Below, piece after piece: positions 37,613-45,757 of a stretch of DNA of 64,000 bases. The DNA lies in assembly GCF_008017415.1 (NCBI RefSeq), contig NZ_VRSV01000002.1, forward strand, positions 682,001-746,000. Reading direction: 5' to 3'. A program made the position numbers and the translations under genes. The stretch comes from Microbacterium hatanonis (GTDB taxonomy: Bacteria > Actinomycetota > Actinomycetes > Actinomycetales > Microbacteriaceae). Every line of letters begins with the position of its first letter. Within the stretch, counting starts at the first letter, position 1. A model generated the notes under the pieces. It did no database searches and had not been told where the DNA came from. It was given only the letters and a program-made list of their open reading frames with translations.

Positions 37613-38560
37613 ATGCTGCGTGTGCGCGCGGCAGGGGAGGGTGAGGTGTTCGACAGCCCGGTGTCCGCGTCGGCCTACGAGGTGCTCGGCGTGACCGCCG
37701 ACGTCGACGACGAGGAACTTCGTCGCGCGTACCGTCTGCGACTGCGGCAGACCCACCCCGACACCGGTGGCGATGCCGCGGTCTTCGTCCAGGTGCAGCG
37801 CGCGTGGGAGCTCATCGGAACCCCCGACGCGCGCGCGTCGTACGACCGCGGTCGCGGCGCGCAGGCCCCGGAGTGGTCGGCGCCGCGGGCGAGCGCTCCC
37901 CGCGCCGACACGCGGCCGCGCGCCCGGACGCACGGCCAGCCCGGCGGGTGGCGGCGCGAGCGCTATCTGACGCTCGTGCGCGAGTGGGTCGGGCGCGGGG
38001 TCGATCTGCCCGATCCCTACGATCCCCAGCTCGTCCGCTCGGCGCCCCACGAACTGCGCCGCATGCTCGCCGACGCGCTCGCCGAGGAGGCGACCGCCCG
38101 CATCGTCGCCGACCTCGGCATGGGGTACACGGTGTGGCACGACGTCGACGCCTCGCGCGACGGAGACCCCGAAGACAAGCTCGACCACATCGTGCTCGGC
38201 CCGAGCGGACTCTATGCGGTGCTCTCGGAGGACTTCGGCGGTCCGATCGGTTTCCGCCGCGGCGAGATCGTCGGCGCCCACGTCGCCGGGGCTCCCGTGA
38301 CCGAGCTCGTCTCACGACAGCGTGTGATCGCCCGCGCCGCCGGGGTGCGCTTCAGCGGCGCGATCGTGGTGCTGCCCGACGGCGACGTGCTCGGCGCGGT
38401 CACCGACCTCGGCAAGGTGCGGGGCGTGCCCGTCGCCGTGGTGTCGCAATCGGGCCTGTCGACCCTGCTGCGGCAGGGCGTCACCGGCGCCCGCGACATC
38501 GGCGGCACCGAGCTGTTCGACATCCGCACCCGACTGCAGCAGCGCGTCCGGCACGTCTGA
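37613..38560 (+). CDS. J-domain protein with NERD-like C-terminal domain
   Basis: A 315-residue protein. Residues about 20-82 form a J domain (ASAYEVLGVTADVDDEELRRAYRLRLR, then QTHPDTGG with the HPD triad at about 48-50, then VQRAWELIGTPDARASYDRG). A basic, Pro/Ala-rich linker follows. Residues about 150-315 resemble a NERD-type nuclease-related domain: EDKLDHIVLGPSGLYAVLSED matches the D-H-(L/I)-V-x-G-x-x-G core. J domains recruit DnaK; why one is joined to this domain is unknown. No Cys-rich zinc region is present, so it is not DnaJ itself. Stand-alone gene, convergent with the carboxypeptidase. Confidence 0.75.
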   Translation: MLRVRAAGEGEVFDSPVSASAYEVLGVTADVDDEELRRAYRLRLRQTHPDTGGDAAVFVQVQRAWELIGTPDARASYDRGRGAQAPEWSAPRASAPRADTRPRARTHGQPGGWRRERYLTLVREWVGRGVDLPDPYDPQLVRSAPHELRRMLADALAEEATARIVADLGMGYTVWHDVDASRDGDPEDKLDHIVLGPSGLYAVLSEDFGGPIGFRRGEIVGAHVAGAPVTELVSRQRVIARAAGVRFSGAIVVLPDGDVLGAVTDLGKVRGVPVAVVSQSGLSTLLRQGVTGARDIGGTELFDIRTRLQQRVRHV

Positions 38561-38583
38561 GCCGCGGCGGGCGTCACCCGGCG

Positions 38584-40104
38584 TCAGCCGGTGAGGCCCA
38601 GCAGTTCGAGCGGGTGGGTGAGGCGCCACCAGGCCGTCGGAGGTTCGATGTCTCCGGAGAGGCGCACCTCGACGGAGTCCGCGTCGAGCGGGCCGGTCAC
38701 GACGAGCGTGCCCACGGCGGCGCCCTCGTCGACCGCGTCGCCCAGCGAGAAGTCGGCGGCCGGGGTGGCCGCGCCGCCGTTCCAGAGCACGACGACGGCG
38801 TCGTCGGCGGTCACGACGTCGACCGACTCGCCCCACGCCGTCTCGATCTTGCCGACGCGGGTGCCCGCGGGCACCGAGGGCTCGGGCTGCAGCTCGGTCT
38901 CGATCTGCGCGAAGAGGCTGCGCATCGCCGCATCCCGCGTCGCGCGGTCGGGCTGACCGAGCACCGAGCCGAAGACGCGCACGGTGGTGTCGCCGACCGT
39001 GATGTCCTTCGCGGCGAGCAGGTTGTACGCGTCGAGGGTGCCGGTCTTGAGACCGACCACTCCCGGGTCGTTCAGCAGGTCGTTCGTGTTGCCGACACGG
39101 CCGGCGCCGGGCAGGTCGACCTCGGGTTTGGCGACGATCTCGGCGATGACGGGGTTCTCGAGGGCTTTCATCGCGAGAGGGATGAGCGCCTCGGGGGTGG
39201 CGGCGTTGCCTGCGACGATGCCCGAGGGGTCTTCGATCGTGATGCCCGAGATGCCGTGGGCCGTGAGCCAGGATCGCGCCGCGCTCGCGAAGACCGCATC
39301 GGAGGGGTACAGGTTGCCCGCGAGGCGGTCGGCGTAGTTGTTCGCCGAACCCACCAGCAGCCCCTCGAGCATCTGGTACTCGCTGAGCGTTCCGCCCACC
39401 GGCACGTCGAGCGCCGATTCGCCGGCGGCGCGGTCGGCCCAGTACTGCCGGCGGTCGGCTGCGGTGAAGGCGAAATCAGGACCGGCCTCGCCGGCGGCGA
39501 GCGGCATCGCGTCGAGAACGACGAGCGCGGTGACGACCTTGGTGATGCTCGCGATCGACTCGGCCTCCGACGATGACGAGAGGATCCCCCCGGCTCCCGC
39601 GACGGTGAGGGCGGCGCCGCCGTCGGCCGGCCACGCGGGTGTCGCGGCGGCCGCGGCGACCGGCTGTACGGCGACCGCCTCGATCTGCGGCGCGACCGCG
39701 TAGAGAGGCCAGAGCAGGGTCGTCGCGACGTAGGCGCCGGTCACGGCGAGGATCACGAAGACGGGCGCGAGAACCCCGGGTCGGAAGATCGAGCGACGGG
39801 GCGCACCGGCGAGCAGGTCGGTGCCCGTCGCCACGGGGGCCGCGTCGACGGCGAGAGAAGCCGGGGCGGCGGTGGACGAGACCCGGTTCTCGTCGACCCA
39901 GGTCAGCGCGGGGAAGCCGGAGGACTGCGCCGCGACGACTTCGGCGGGCGCATCATCGAGGACGGGCCCGGAGGGCTCGGCCTGCGGGGCGTCGCCCGCA
40001 GCCTCGGCGGGCGTCGGGGTGGCATCGTCGACGATCGGATGCGGCGCGGTCGCACTCTCGCGCAACGCACGCCGCGACGGCGGCGCGGTGGCGTCGGGTC
40101 CCAT
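38584..40104 (-). CDS. D-alanyl-D-alanine carboxypeptidase (PBP, S11 family)
   Basis: A 506-residue penicillin-binding protein that trims the D-Ala of peptidoglycan stems. The SxxK motif is SITK (Ser about 186, Lys about 189), SxN is SANNYAD, and KTG is in VGLKTGTLDAYN. The C-terminal domain (about 395-506) is the beta-sheet region of DacA-type proteins. Unusually, about 105 residues of Ala/Pro/Glu-rich sequence precede a single membrane helix (about 110-133), so a long disordered segment should lie in the cytoplasm with the enzyme outside. The start is 6 bases after TACGTT. Confidence 0.9.
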   Translation of the reverse strand: MGPDATAPPSRRALRESATAPHPIVDDATPTPAEAAGDAPQAEPSGPVLDDAPAEVVAAQSSGFPALTWVDENRVSSTAAPASLAVDAAPVATGTDLLAGAPRRSIFRPGVLAPVFVILAVTGAYVATTLLWPLYAVAPQIEAVAVQPVAAAAATPAWPADGGAALTVAGAGGILSSSSEAESIASITKVVTALVVLDAMPLAAGEAGPDFAFTAADRRQYWADRAAGESALDVPVGGTLSEYQMLEGLLVGSANNYADRLAGNLYPSDAVFASAARSWLTAHGISGITIEDPSGIVAGNAATPEALIPLAMKALENPVIAEIVAKPEVDLPGAGRVGNTNDLLNDPGVVGLKTGTLDAYNLLAAKDITVGDTTVRVFGSVLGQPDRATRDAAMRSLFAQIETELQPEPSVPAGTRVGKIETAWGESVDVVTADDAVVVLWNGGAATPAADFSLGDAVDEGAAVGTLVVTGPLDADSVEVRLSGDIEPPTAWWRLTHPLELLGLTG

Positions 40105-40110
40105 GCGCCT

Positions 40111-40116
40111 AACGTA
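40111..40116 (-). promoter_or_regulatory. -10 element, leaderless carboxypeptidase gene
   Basis: TACGTT on the minus strand, 6 bases before the ATG at 40104. Confidence 0.45.
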
Positions 40117-40131
40117 CCTCGCGGGCGGGTC

Positions 40132-40137
40132 TATACT
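40132..40137 (+). promoter_or_regulatory. -10 element of the ykoEDC operon
   Basis: TATACT, close to the ideal -10, immediately ahead of the riboswitch; transcription should begin near 40144, giving a roughly 100-base leader that contains the aptamer. Confidence 0.6.
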
Positions 40138-40147
40138 CGCCTGGAAC

Positions 40148-40232
40148 CACGGGAGTCCGGTGAGCCGGGCTGAGAGGAAGCGATCCACGCTTCGACCGTC
40201 GAACCTGATCTGGGTCATGCCAGCGCAGGGAG
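40148..40232 (+). promoter_or_regulatory. TPP riboswitch (THI element)
   Basis: The leader of the ECF transporter operon contains the two conserved THI-box halves: CGGGAGTCC...GGGCTGAGAGG on the 5' side and CGAACCTGATCTGGGTCATGCC...GCGCAGGGA on the 3' side, separated by a variable hairpin (AAGCG...CGCTT). The ribosome site GGGAGGAGAG follows the last conserved bases at once, 4 bases before the ATG, so thiamine pyrophosphate binding probably blocks translation. No long terminator stem is seen, which argues against transcriptional control. Confidence 0.93.
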
Positions 40233-40240
40233 GAGAGAAA

Positions 40241-40876
40241 ATGCACACTTCCGCGTCCCCGTCCACCGGGACTCACCGCTATTCGTGGCGCGTCGTCGAC
40301 ATCGTCGTGGCCAGCGTCATCGGTGTCGCCGCCGGGCTGGTCTTCTGGCTGTGGGGCCAGGCCTGGCCGGTCCTCGACACCGCGCTGGCGTTCACCCCGG
40401 GCCTGTCGGGCCTCCTCGCCGGAGGCTGGCTCTTCGCCGGCGTGCTCGGCGGTCTGATCATCCGCAAGCCGGGTGCCGCGCTCTACACCGAGATCGTGGC
40501 CGCGGTCGTCTCCATGGCGATCGGCACCCAGTGGGGCTTCACGACCCTGATCTGGGGCGTGGTCCAGGGCCTCGGCGCCGAGCTCGCCTTCGCGATGTTC
40601 GCCTACGCCAACTGGCGCCTCGGCGTCGCTCTGCTCTCGGGCGCCCTCGCCGGTCTCGCTGTCGCACTGCTCGACACGACCTTCTCCTCGGTCGCCGCGC
40701 TCGCCTTCGAGGCACGGGCGGTCTACTTCGTCTCGGCGGTCGTCTCCGGCGTCGTGATCGCCGGTCTCGTCTCGTGGGTGCTCGCCCGAGCGCTCGCTGC
40801 CACCGGCGCGCTCGACCGCTTCGCCTCGGGTCGTGCGTACCGCTCCCGGGAGACCACCGCAGCCGACGCCGCGTGA
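40241..40876 (+). CDS. ykoE: ECF transporter substrate-binding subunit, YkoE (thiamine precursor)
   Basis: A 211-residue integral membrane S component with about six hydrophobic helices (VVDIVVASVIGVAAGLVFWLWG, LLAGGWLFAGVLGGLIIRKPG, TEIVAAVVSMAIG, WGVVQGLGAELAFAMFAY and others). The GLSGLLAGGWLFAGVLGGLI...RKPGAALYTE and QGLGAELAF phrases are typical of YkoE, which binds hydroxymethylpyrimidine or thiamine. Regulation by the TPP riboswitch upstream confirms the link to thiamine. The stop overlaps the GTG of ykoD. Confidence 0.92.
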   Translation: MHTSASPSTGTHRYSWRVVDIVVASVIGVAAGLVFWLWGQAWPVLDTALAFTPGLSGLLAGGWLFAGVLGGLIIRKPGAALYTEIVAAVVSMAIGTQWGFTTLIWGVVQGLGAELAFAMFAYANWRLGVALLSGALAGLAVALLDTTFSSVAALAFEARAVYFVSAVVSGVVIAGLVSWVLARALAATGALDRFASGRAYRSRETTAADAA

Positions 40877-42342
40877 GGTCGGCGCCTGCCGCCGTCCGCG
40901 CCCGCTCCTGGGGGTGGCGCCACGCCGGCCGTCGACGCTGGGCCGTGCGCGAACTCGATCTCGACATCGCCCCGGGGGAGCGGGTGCTGCTCCTCGGGGC
41001 GAGCGGCTCGGGCAAGAGCACGCTGCTGCGGGGCCTCGCCGGGGTGCTCGGCGACCTCGACGACGGGGAGAGCGTCGGCGAACTGACGCTCGACGGTGCT
41101 GCTCCCTCCGCCGCCCGCGGACGCGCGGGGCTGGTGCTCCAAGACCCCGACGCTCAGGTTGTGCTCGCCCGGGCGGGCGACGACGTCGCCTTCGCGTGCG
41201 AGAACCTCGGCGTTGCGCGCGAGGAGATCTGGTCGAGAGTGGATGCTGCGCTCGAGGCGGTCGGTCTCGGGATCGGCCGCGACCACCCGACGTCCCGGCT
41301 GTCCGGCGGGCAGAAGCAGCGCCTCGCGGTGGCGGGCATCCTCGCGATGCGACCCGGTCTCATGCTCTTCGACGAGCCGACGGCGAACATCGACCCCGAA
41401 GGTGCCGAGCTCGTGCGCGACGCCGTCATCGCGGCGGCACGGGTGACCGGTGCGACCCTCATCGTGGTCGAGCACCGGGTGGCGCTCTGGGCCGACGCGG
41501 TCGACCGGGTGATCGTGCTCGACGGCGGCGACGGCGGCGGGGTGGTCGCAGACGGGTCGCCCGGTGCCGTCTTCGCCGCGCACGGCCGATCGCTCACCGA
41601 GGCGGGCGTGTGGGTACCGGGCATCCCGGTCGAGATCGATCGCCGGCCGAGGTCCGCCGCATCCGAGACCCTGTTGAGCGGGTCGCACCTGGCGGTGGGC
41701 CGTCGGGCGTTCGCCGCGCGTTCGGCGACGGTCGTCGCATCCGGGATCTCGGTCGACCTCGCCGCCGGTCGTGCGCTCGCCGTCACCGGCCCCAACGGAG
41801 CGGGCAAGTCCACCCTGGCGCTGACCGTCGCGGGTCTTCTCGCGCCGGCAGCCGGCGACCTGACCGCGACGGCGTCCCTCGCCGGCGGGCGGGGCGCGAC
41901 CCCTTCCCGCTGGCGGTCGAGCGAGCTGCTCACACGGATCGGCATGGTGTTCCAGGAGCCCGAACATCAGCTGCTCGCCACCCGGGTGCGCGACGAGCTC
42001 GCCGTCGGCCTCCGCGCGCTCCGCCGCGACCCCGACGAGATCGCGCGCACGGTCGACGAGCTTCTGGAGCGGCTGCGGCTGACCCGGCTCGCCGACGTCA
42101 ACCCGTTCACGCTCTCCGGCGGTGAGAAGCGGCGCCTCACGGTGGCGGCGGCGATCGCCACCGCCCCGCGGGTGCTCGTGCTCGACGAGCCCACGTTCGG
42201 GCAGGACGCCCGCACCTGGCGCGAGATCGCGGGCCTGCTCGACGGGCTCCGTGCAGACGGGACCGCCGTGGCCTTCGTCACTCACGATCGTGAGCTCGTC
42301 GCGGCCCTCGCCGACGCCGAGCTCGAGGTGGGGCGCTCATGA
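40873..42342 (+). CDS. ykoD: ECF transporter double ATPase, YkoD
   Basis: A 489-residue protein made of two fused ABC ATPase domains, the EcfA/EcfA' arrangement of YkoD. Domain 1 has Walker A GASGSGKST, Q-loop VLQDPDAQVVLA, signature LSGGQKQRLAVAG and Walker B LMLFDEPTANID. Domain 2 has GPNGAGKST, MVFQEPEHQLLATRV, LSGGEKRRLTVAA and VLVLDEPTFGQD. Both contain a usable catalytic Glu and switch His (VEHRV; VTHDRE). It energises import through YkoE and YkoC. Overlaps both neighbours by 4 bases. Confidence 0.93.
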   Translation: MRSAPAAVRARSWGWRHAGRRRWAVRELDLDIAPGERVLLLGASGSGKSTLLRGLAGVLGDLDDGESVGELTLDGAAPSAARGRAGLVLQDPDAQVVLARAGDDVAFACENLGVAREEIWSRVDAALEAVGLGIGRDHPTSRLSGGQKQRLAVAGILAMRPGLMLFDEPTANIDPEGAELVRDAVIAAARVTGATLIVVEHRVALWADAVDRVIVLDGGDGGGVVADGSPGAVFAAHGRSLTEAGVWVPGIPVEIDRRPRSAASETLLSGSHLAVGRRAFAARSATVVASGISVDLAAGRALAVTGPNGAGKSTLALTVAGLLAPAAGDLTATASLAGGRGATPSRWRSSELLTRIGMVFQEPEHQLLATRVRDELAVGLRALRRDPDEIARTVDELLERLRLTRLADVNPFTLSGGEKRRLTVAAAIATAPRVLVLDEPTFGQDARTWREIAGLLDGLRADGTAVAFVTHDRELVAALADAELEVGRS

Positions 42343-43124
42343 GCCTCACCACGCTGGGCCCTGCCGACGGACCGCTCGCCCGCCTCAATCCCGTGGCCAA
42401 GCTCGCCGCGACACTCGTGCTGACCGGTGCGCTGCTCGCCTCGATCGACCCCGTCTCGGCGGGTGTCACACTCGTCGCGACCCTGCTGCTCCTGCCTTTC
42501 GCGCGCCTCCCGATCCGCGACCTGTGGCTGCGGCTCTGGCCGATCGCAGCGGGCGCCGTCGTCGCCTCGACCGCCACGGTGCTCTACGGCAGGCCCGCCG
42601 GCGACGTGTACGTCGAGTGGGGTGTGCTGCGCGTGAGCGACGGCTCGATCGCGCTGGCGCTCGCGATCCTGCTGCGCGTCCTCGCCATCGCCGTTCCCAG
42701 CGTCGTGCTGTTCGCGACGACCGACCCGACCGATCTCGCCGACGGCCTCGGCCAGATCCTGCGCCTGCCGGCGCGGTTCGTGCTCGGCGGGCTCGCGGGC
42801 CTGCGTCTCGTGGGGCTGCTGATCGAGGACTGGCGCGAGCTCGCGCTGGCCCGCCGCGCGCGGGGGGTCGCCGACGCCGGCCGCGTGCGCCGGTTCCTCG
42901 GGCAGACCTTCGCTCTCCTGGTGCTCGCGATCCGGCGCGGGTCGAAGCTCGCGACCGCGATGGAGTCTCGCGGCTTCGGCGCCCCCGGGCCCCGCACCTG
43001 GGCGCGCCCGTCGCGGCTGAGGGGGAGCGACGCCGCGCTCCTGGCGATCGCGGTCGTCATCGCCGCAGCATCCGTCGTCATCTCGGTGGGTTCCGGGGCC
43101 TGGCGCCCCATCTTCGGCCTCTGA
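42339..43124 (+). CDS. ykoC: ECF transporter T component, YkoC
   Basis: A 261-residue transmembrane coupling subunit (EcfT family) with N-terminal hydrophobic helices and the conserved cytoplasmic coupling motifs: ELALARRARGVADAG and KLATAMESRGFGAPGPRTW, each with the Ala-Arg-Gly type core that contacts the ATPases. ARLNPVAKLAATLVL at the N-terminus is also typical. Third gene of the riboswitch-controlled operon, which probably ends at the palindromic element just downstream. Confidence 0.92.
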   Translation: MSLTTLGPADGPLARLNPVAKLAATLVLTGALLASIDPVSAGVTLVATLLLLPFARLPIRDLWLRLWPIAAGAVVASTATVLYGRPAGDVYVEWGVLRVSDGSIALALAILLRVLAIAVPSVVLFATTDPTDLADGLGQILRLPARFVLGGLAGLRLVGLLIEDWRELALARRARGVADAGRVRRFLGQTFALLVLAIRRGSKLATAMESRGFGAPGPRTWARPSRLRGSDAALLAIAVVIAAASVVISVGSGAWRPIFGL

Positions 43125-43139
43125 CGCGCGGGGTGCCGT

Positions 43140-43204
43140 GACGTGCCGCGATCCGGGGCCTCCGGCTACCGGGTGACCCCCGATCGCGGCACCTCACCGG
43201 GTCA
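43140..43204. repeat. family C palindromic element, copy 1
   Basis: Arms ACGTGCCGCGATCCGGGG (about 43141) and CCCCGATCGCGGCACCTC (about 43177-43194) pair with few mismatches around a loop containing TCCGGCTACCGGGTGA. Lies between convergent ykoC and the APH-like gene and probably terminates both. A second copy in the same orientation is at 43996-44051. Confidence 0.7.
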
Positions 43205-43969
43205 GGTCGCGTTCCAGAGGTCGCGGTAGTAGTCGAGGCGGGCGCGATCGGGCTCGACGCCGTAGGCGGCGATGAGTGCGTCGGACCAGCCGGGGCCGTA
43301 GTTCCACTCCGTGCTCATGGCCGCCACCGCGATGTCGGCCCACCGGTCGGCGACGCCGAGCGCGCCGAGGTCCACGTGCCCCGACCATGAGCCGTCGTCG
43401 CCGACGAGGGTGTTGGGGGCGCACGCGTCGCCGTGGCAGACCACGAGGCGGTCGGTCGCCGGCGCGGTCCGCAGAGACGACGGCACCTCGATGCCCCGCG
43501 CCGCGGCGTTCGCGACGCGACCCTCCACTCCCCAGTCGAACGGGCACCCCTCGACGGGCAGGGCGTCGTGCAGCGCCCGAAGGCCCGCCCCGATCGACCG
43601 GACGGCGTCGCCCGGTCTCTCGACCCAGCGCGGATCGACCGCCGACCGCCCCGGCAGGGCCGCCGTCACGAGCCACTCGTACTCGTCATCGAAGCCGTGG
43701 GTGAGCACCCGGGGCACCGGTGTGAACAGGGCGGCCCACCGCATCCGTTCCGCCTCGGCCTCCATCGACGACTCGAGGGTGCGTGGTGCGTACTTGATGT
43801 AGCGGATGCTGCCCGCCTCCGTCGCGCGGAACGTCAGCCCGCCGATGCCGTTGCGCCACACCGGCTCGAGCGCGGCTCCGCCCGCGAGGCGGGCGACGCG
43901 CTCGGGCACGGCGGTCTCGGGGCCGGGCGTGAACGTCTGCACCCACGCCGCGTACTCCTCGTCGACCAT
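43202..43969 (-). CDS. aminoglycoside phosphotransferase (APH)-family kinase
   Basis: A 255-residue small-molecule kinase of the APH fold. The catalytic loop VVCHGDACAPNTLV (HGDxxxxN) and the metal-binding VDLGALGVADRWADIA (the DxD/G motif) are clear; the N-lobe reads SIRYIKYAPRT, with the Lys likely contacting ATP. It resembles the APH(3') group. The true substrate is unknown; many such genes in soil Actinobacteria are not resistance genes. It stands alone between two family C palindromes. Start ATG 43969 is 6 bases after CAGGAT. Confidence 0.85.
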   Translation of the reverse strand: MVDEEYAAWVQTFTPGPETAVPERVARLAGGAALEPVWRNGIGGLTFRATEAGSIRYIKYAPRTLESSMEAEAERMRWAALFTPVPRVLTHGFDDEYEWLVTAALPGRSAVDPRWVERPGDAVRSIGAGLRALHDALPVEGCPFDWGVEGRVANAAARGIEVPSSLRTAPATDRLVVCHGDACAPNTLVGDDGSWSGHVDLGALGVADRWADIAVAAMSTEWNYGPGWSDALIAAYGVEPDRARLDYYRDLWNAT

Positions 43970-43995
43970 TCCCCCATCCTGCCTCCGGGCCCGTC

Positions 43996-44051
43996 GAGGT
44001 GCCGCCATTCGGGGTTTCCGGCCGCGGGTGAGCCCCGATTGCGGCACCTCA
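43996..44051. repeat. family C palindromic element, copy 2
   Basis: Arms GAGGTGCCGCCATTCGGGG and CCCCGATTGCGGCACCTC with a loop TTTCCGGCCGCGGGTGAG. It shares arms and loop with copy 1, which lies on the other side of the APH-like gene, in the same orientation. Confidence 0.7.
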
Positions 44052-44060
44052 CGCCGTGGC

Positions 44061-44066
44061 TAGGGT
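44061..44066 (+). promoter_or_regulatory. -10 element, leaderless SDR gene
   Basis: TAGGGT, 6 bases before ATG 44073. Confidence 0.55.
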
Positions 44067-44072
44067 GGGCGC

Positions 44073-44834
44073 ATGAACATCGACGGTTCGGCCGCCCTCG
44101 TCACGGGCGGCGCCAGCGGGCTCGGACTCGCCACCGCGCGCAGGCTCGCCGCATCCGGAGCCCGCGTCACCCTCGTCGACCTGCCGGCCTCGCCCGGCGC
44201 CTCGGTCGCCGCCGAGTTCGGCGCGCAATTCGTGCCGGCCGACGTCACCGACCCCGAGCAGATCGGGGCGGCCGTCGCCCGCGCCACCGAGGCGGGGCCG
44301 CTCCGGGTGGTCGTCAACTGCGCGGGCATCGCGCCGCCGGCGAAGGTGCTCGACCGCGACGGTGCACCGACACCGCTCGATCTCTTCGAGCGCGTGCTGC
44401 GGGTGAACCTCGTCGGCACGTACAACGTCATCGCCCAGGCGTCGGCCGTGATGAGCCGGAACGACCCGGATGCTGCGGGCGACCGGGGCGTCATCGTCAA
44501 CACGGCGAGCGTCGCCGCCTTCGACGGCCAGATCGGCCAGCCCGCGTATTCGGCGAGCAAGGGCGGTGTCGCGGCGATGACGCTGCCGATCGCGCGTGAG
44601 CTCGCCCGCCACGCGATCCGCGTGGTCACGATCGCCCCCGGCATCATGGAGACGCCGATGCTGAAGGGGCTGCCGCAGGCGGCGCAGGACTCGCTCGGCG
44701 AGCAGGTGCCCTACCCCGCCCGGCTCGGCGCGCCCGACGAGTACGCCCGCCTCGTGCTGGCGATCGTCGACAACGGCTACCTCAACGGCGAGACGATCCG
44801 CCTCGACGGCGCGATCCGGATGGCGCCGAAGTAG
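44073..44834 (+). CDS. SDR, 3-hydroxyacyl-CoA dehydrogenase type 2-like
   Basis: A 253-residue classical SDR. TGGASGLGLATARRLAASG is the NAD loop; NCAGIAPP, a Ser in VNTASVAAFDGQIGQPAYSASKGG, and the YSASK catalytic pair are present. The inserted AKVLDRDGAPTPLDLFERVLRVNLVGTYNVIAQA and APGIMETPMLKGLPQAAQDSL are characteristic of the HSD10 / type 2 3-hydroxyacyl-CoA dehydrogenase group. It probably oxidises 3-hydroxyacyl-CoA with NAD in beta-oxidation, in keeping with the enoyl-CoA hydratase downstream. Confidence 0.88.
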   Translation: MNIDGSAALVTGGASGLGLATARRLAASGARVTLVDLPASPGASVAAEFGAQFVPADVTDPEQIGAAVARATEAGPLRVVVNCAGIAPPAKVLDRDGAPTPLDLFERVLRVNLVGTYNVIAQASAVMSRNDPDAAGDRGVIVNTASVAAFDGQIGQPAYSASKGGVAAMTLPIARELARHAIRVVTIAPGIMETPMLKGLPQAAQDSLGEQVPYPARLGAPDEYARLVLAIVDNGYLNGETIRLDGAIRMAPK

Positions 44835-44872
44835 GCCGGCGGCCGGCCGCGGGAGGACGCGGCACGCCCCGT

Positions 44873-44878
44873 TAGGCT
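44873..44878 (+). promoter_or_regulatory. -10 element upstream of enoyl-CoA hydratase gene
   Basis: TAGGCT about 90 bases before the GTG at 44967. Unlike most genes here, this one would have a real leader and a Shine-Dalgarno (AAAGGAG). Nothing else is seen in the 132-base gap. Confidence 0.4.
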
Positions 44879-44966
44879 GGTGCCGAACTCCGCAGCGCCG
44901 CGAGCCCACACGGTTCGGCGACGCGGTGGGGATCTGCCCCGCGCGTACCCCGACAAAGGAGCGACC

Positions 44967-45743
44967 GTGTCCGACAGCATCCTCTTCTCCGTCGATGCGG
45001 GTCTCGCCCGCGTCACCTTCAACCGGCCCGCGTCGCTCAACGCGATGGACTTCGAGATGGGCGAGCGCTGGCGTGACATCGCTCGTGCCGTCGCGGTCGA
45101 CCCCGGTATCGGGGCGGTGATCCTGGATGCTGCGGGGCCGGCCTTCTGCGCCGGAGGAGACGTCGTCGCGATGTCGACCTCGGGTGCCGACGGCGCCGCA
45201 GTGACCGAGGCCGCCGGTGTGATCCACGAGGGCATCCGCATCTTCTCGGAGATCCCGGTGCCGATCGTCGCCGCCGTTCAGGGGGCGGTCGCCGGTGGCG
45301 GACTGGGACTCATGCTGGCGGCCGACTACATCGTCGCGGCCGACGGCGCGAAGTTCGTCAGCAAGTACGCCAACATCGGCCTCACCCCCGATCTCGGGGT
45401 CTCGACACTCCTGCCCGCCGCGATCGGTCAGCGCCGCGCCCTCCAGCTGCTGCTGCAGGACCGCACGCTCGACGCGCATGAGGCCCAGGCATGGGGTCTC
45501 GTGGCGGAGGTCGTCCCCGCCGCCGACCTCGCCGCCCGGGCCGAGGCGGTCGCGCGGTCCTGGCTCGGCGGTGCCACGGCGGCGTTCGGCCAGGCCAAGC
45601 GTCTCGTCCGCACCGGCGCCGGTCGCTCGTTCCCCGAGAACCTCGACGACGAGGCGGCCACGATCGGTGCCGCCTTCGACACCCCCGACGCGCGCGCCCG
45701 CGTCGGCGCGTTCGCCGCAGCATCCGCCAAGACCCAGCGCTGA
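44967..45743 (+). CDS. enoyl-CoA hydratase/isomerase family protein
   Basis: A 258-residue crotonase-fold enzyme. The first oxyanion-hole segment is PAFCAGGDVVAM, the second is VAGGGLGLMLAADYIVAADGAKF, followed by YANIGLTPDLGVSTLLPAAIG. At the usual catalytic Glu positions the sequence is closer to isomerases (Asp in TPDLG) than to a classic hydratase, so a delta3-delta2-enoyl-CoA isomerase or PaaG-like role is equally likely. GTG start with AAAGGAG ahead. Followed 14 bases later by an SDR gene. Confidence 0.88.
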   Translation: MSDSILFSVDAGLARVTFNRPASLNAMDFEMGERWRDIARAVAVDPGIGAVILDAAGPAFCAGGDVVAMSTSGADGAAVTEAAGVIHEGIRIFSEIPVPIVAAVQGAVAGGGLGLMLAADYIVAADGAKFVSKYANIGLTPDLGVSTLLPAAIGQRRALQLLLQDRTLDAHEAQAWGLVAEVVPAADLAARAEAVARSWLGGATAAFGQAKRLVRTGAGRSFPENLDDEAATIGAAFDTPDARARVGAFAAASAKTQR

Positions 45744-45757
45744 CCCCGGAGAGACCC

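Noticed and set aside
43202-43969. Calling the APH-like gene an aminoglycoside-resistance gene
   Set aside because: The fold is clear, but substrate specificity cannot be read from sequence and many such kinases have other substrates.
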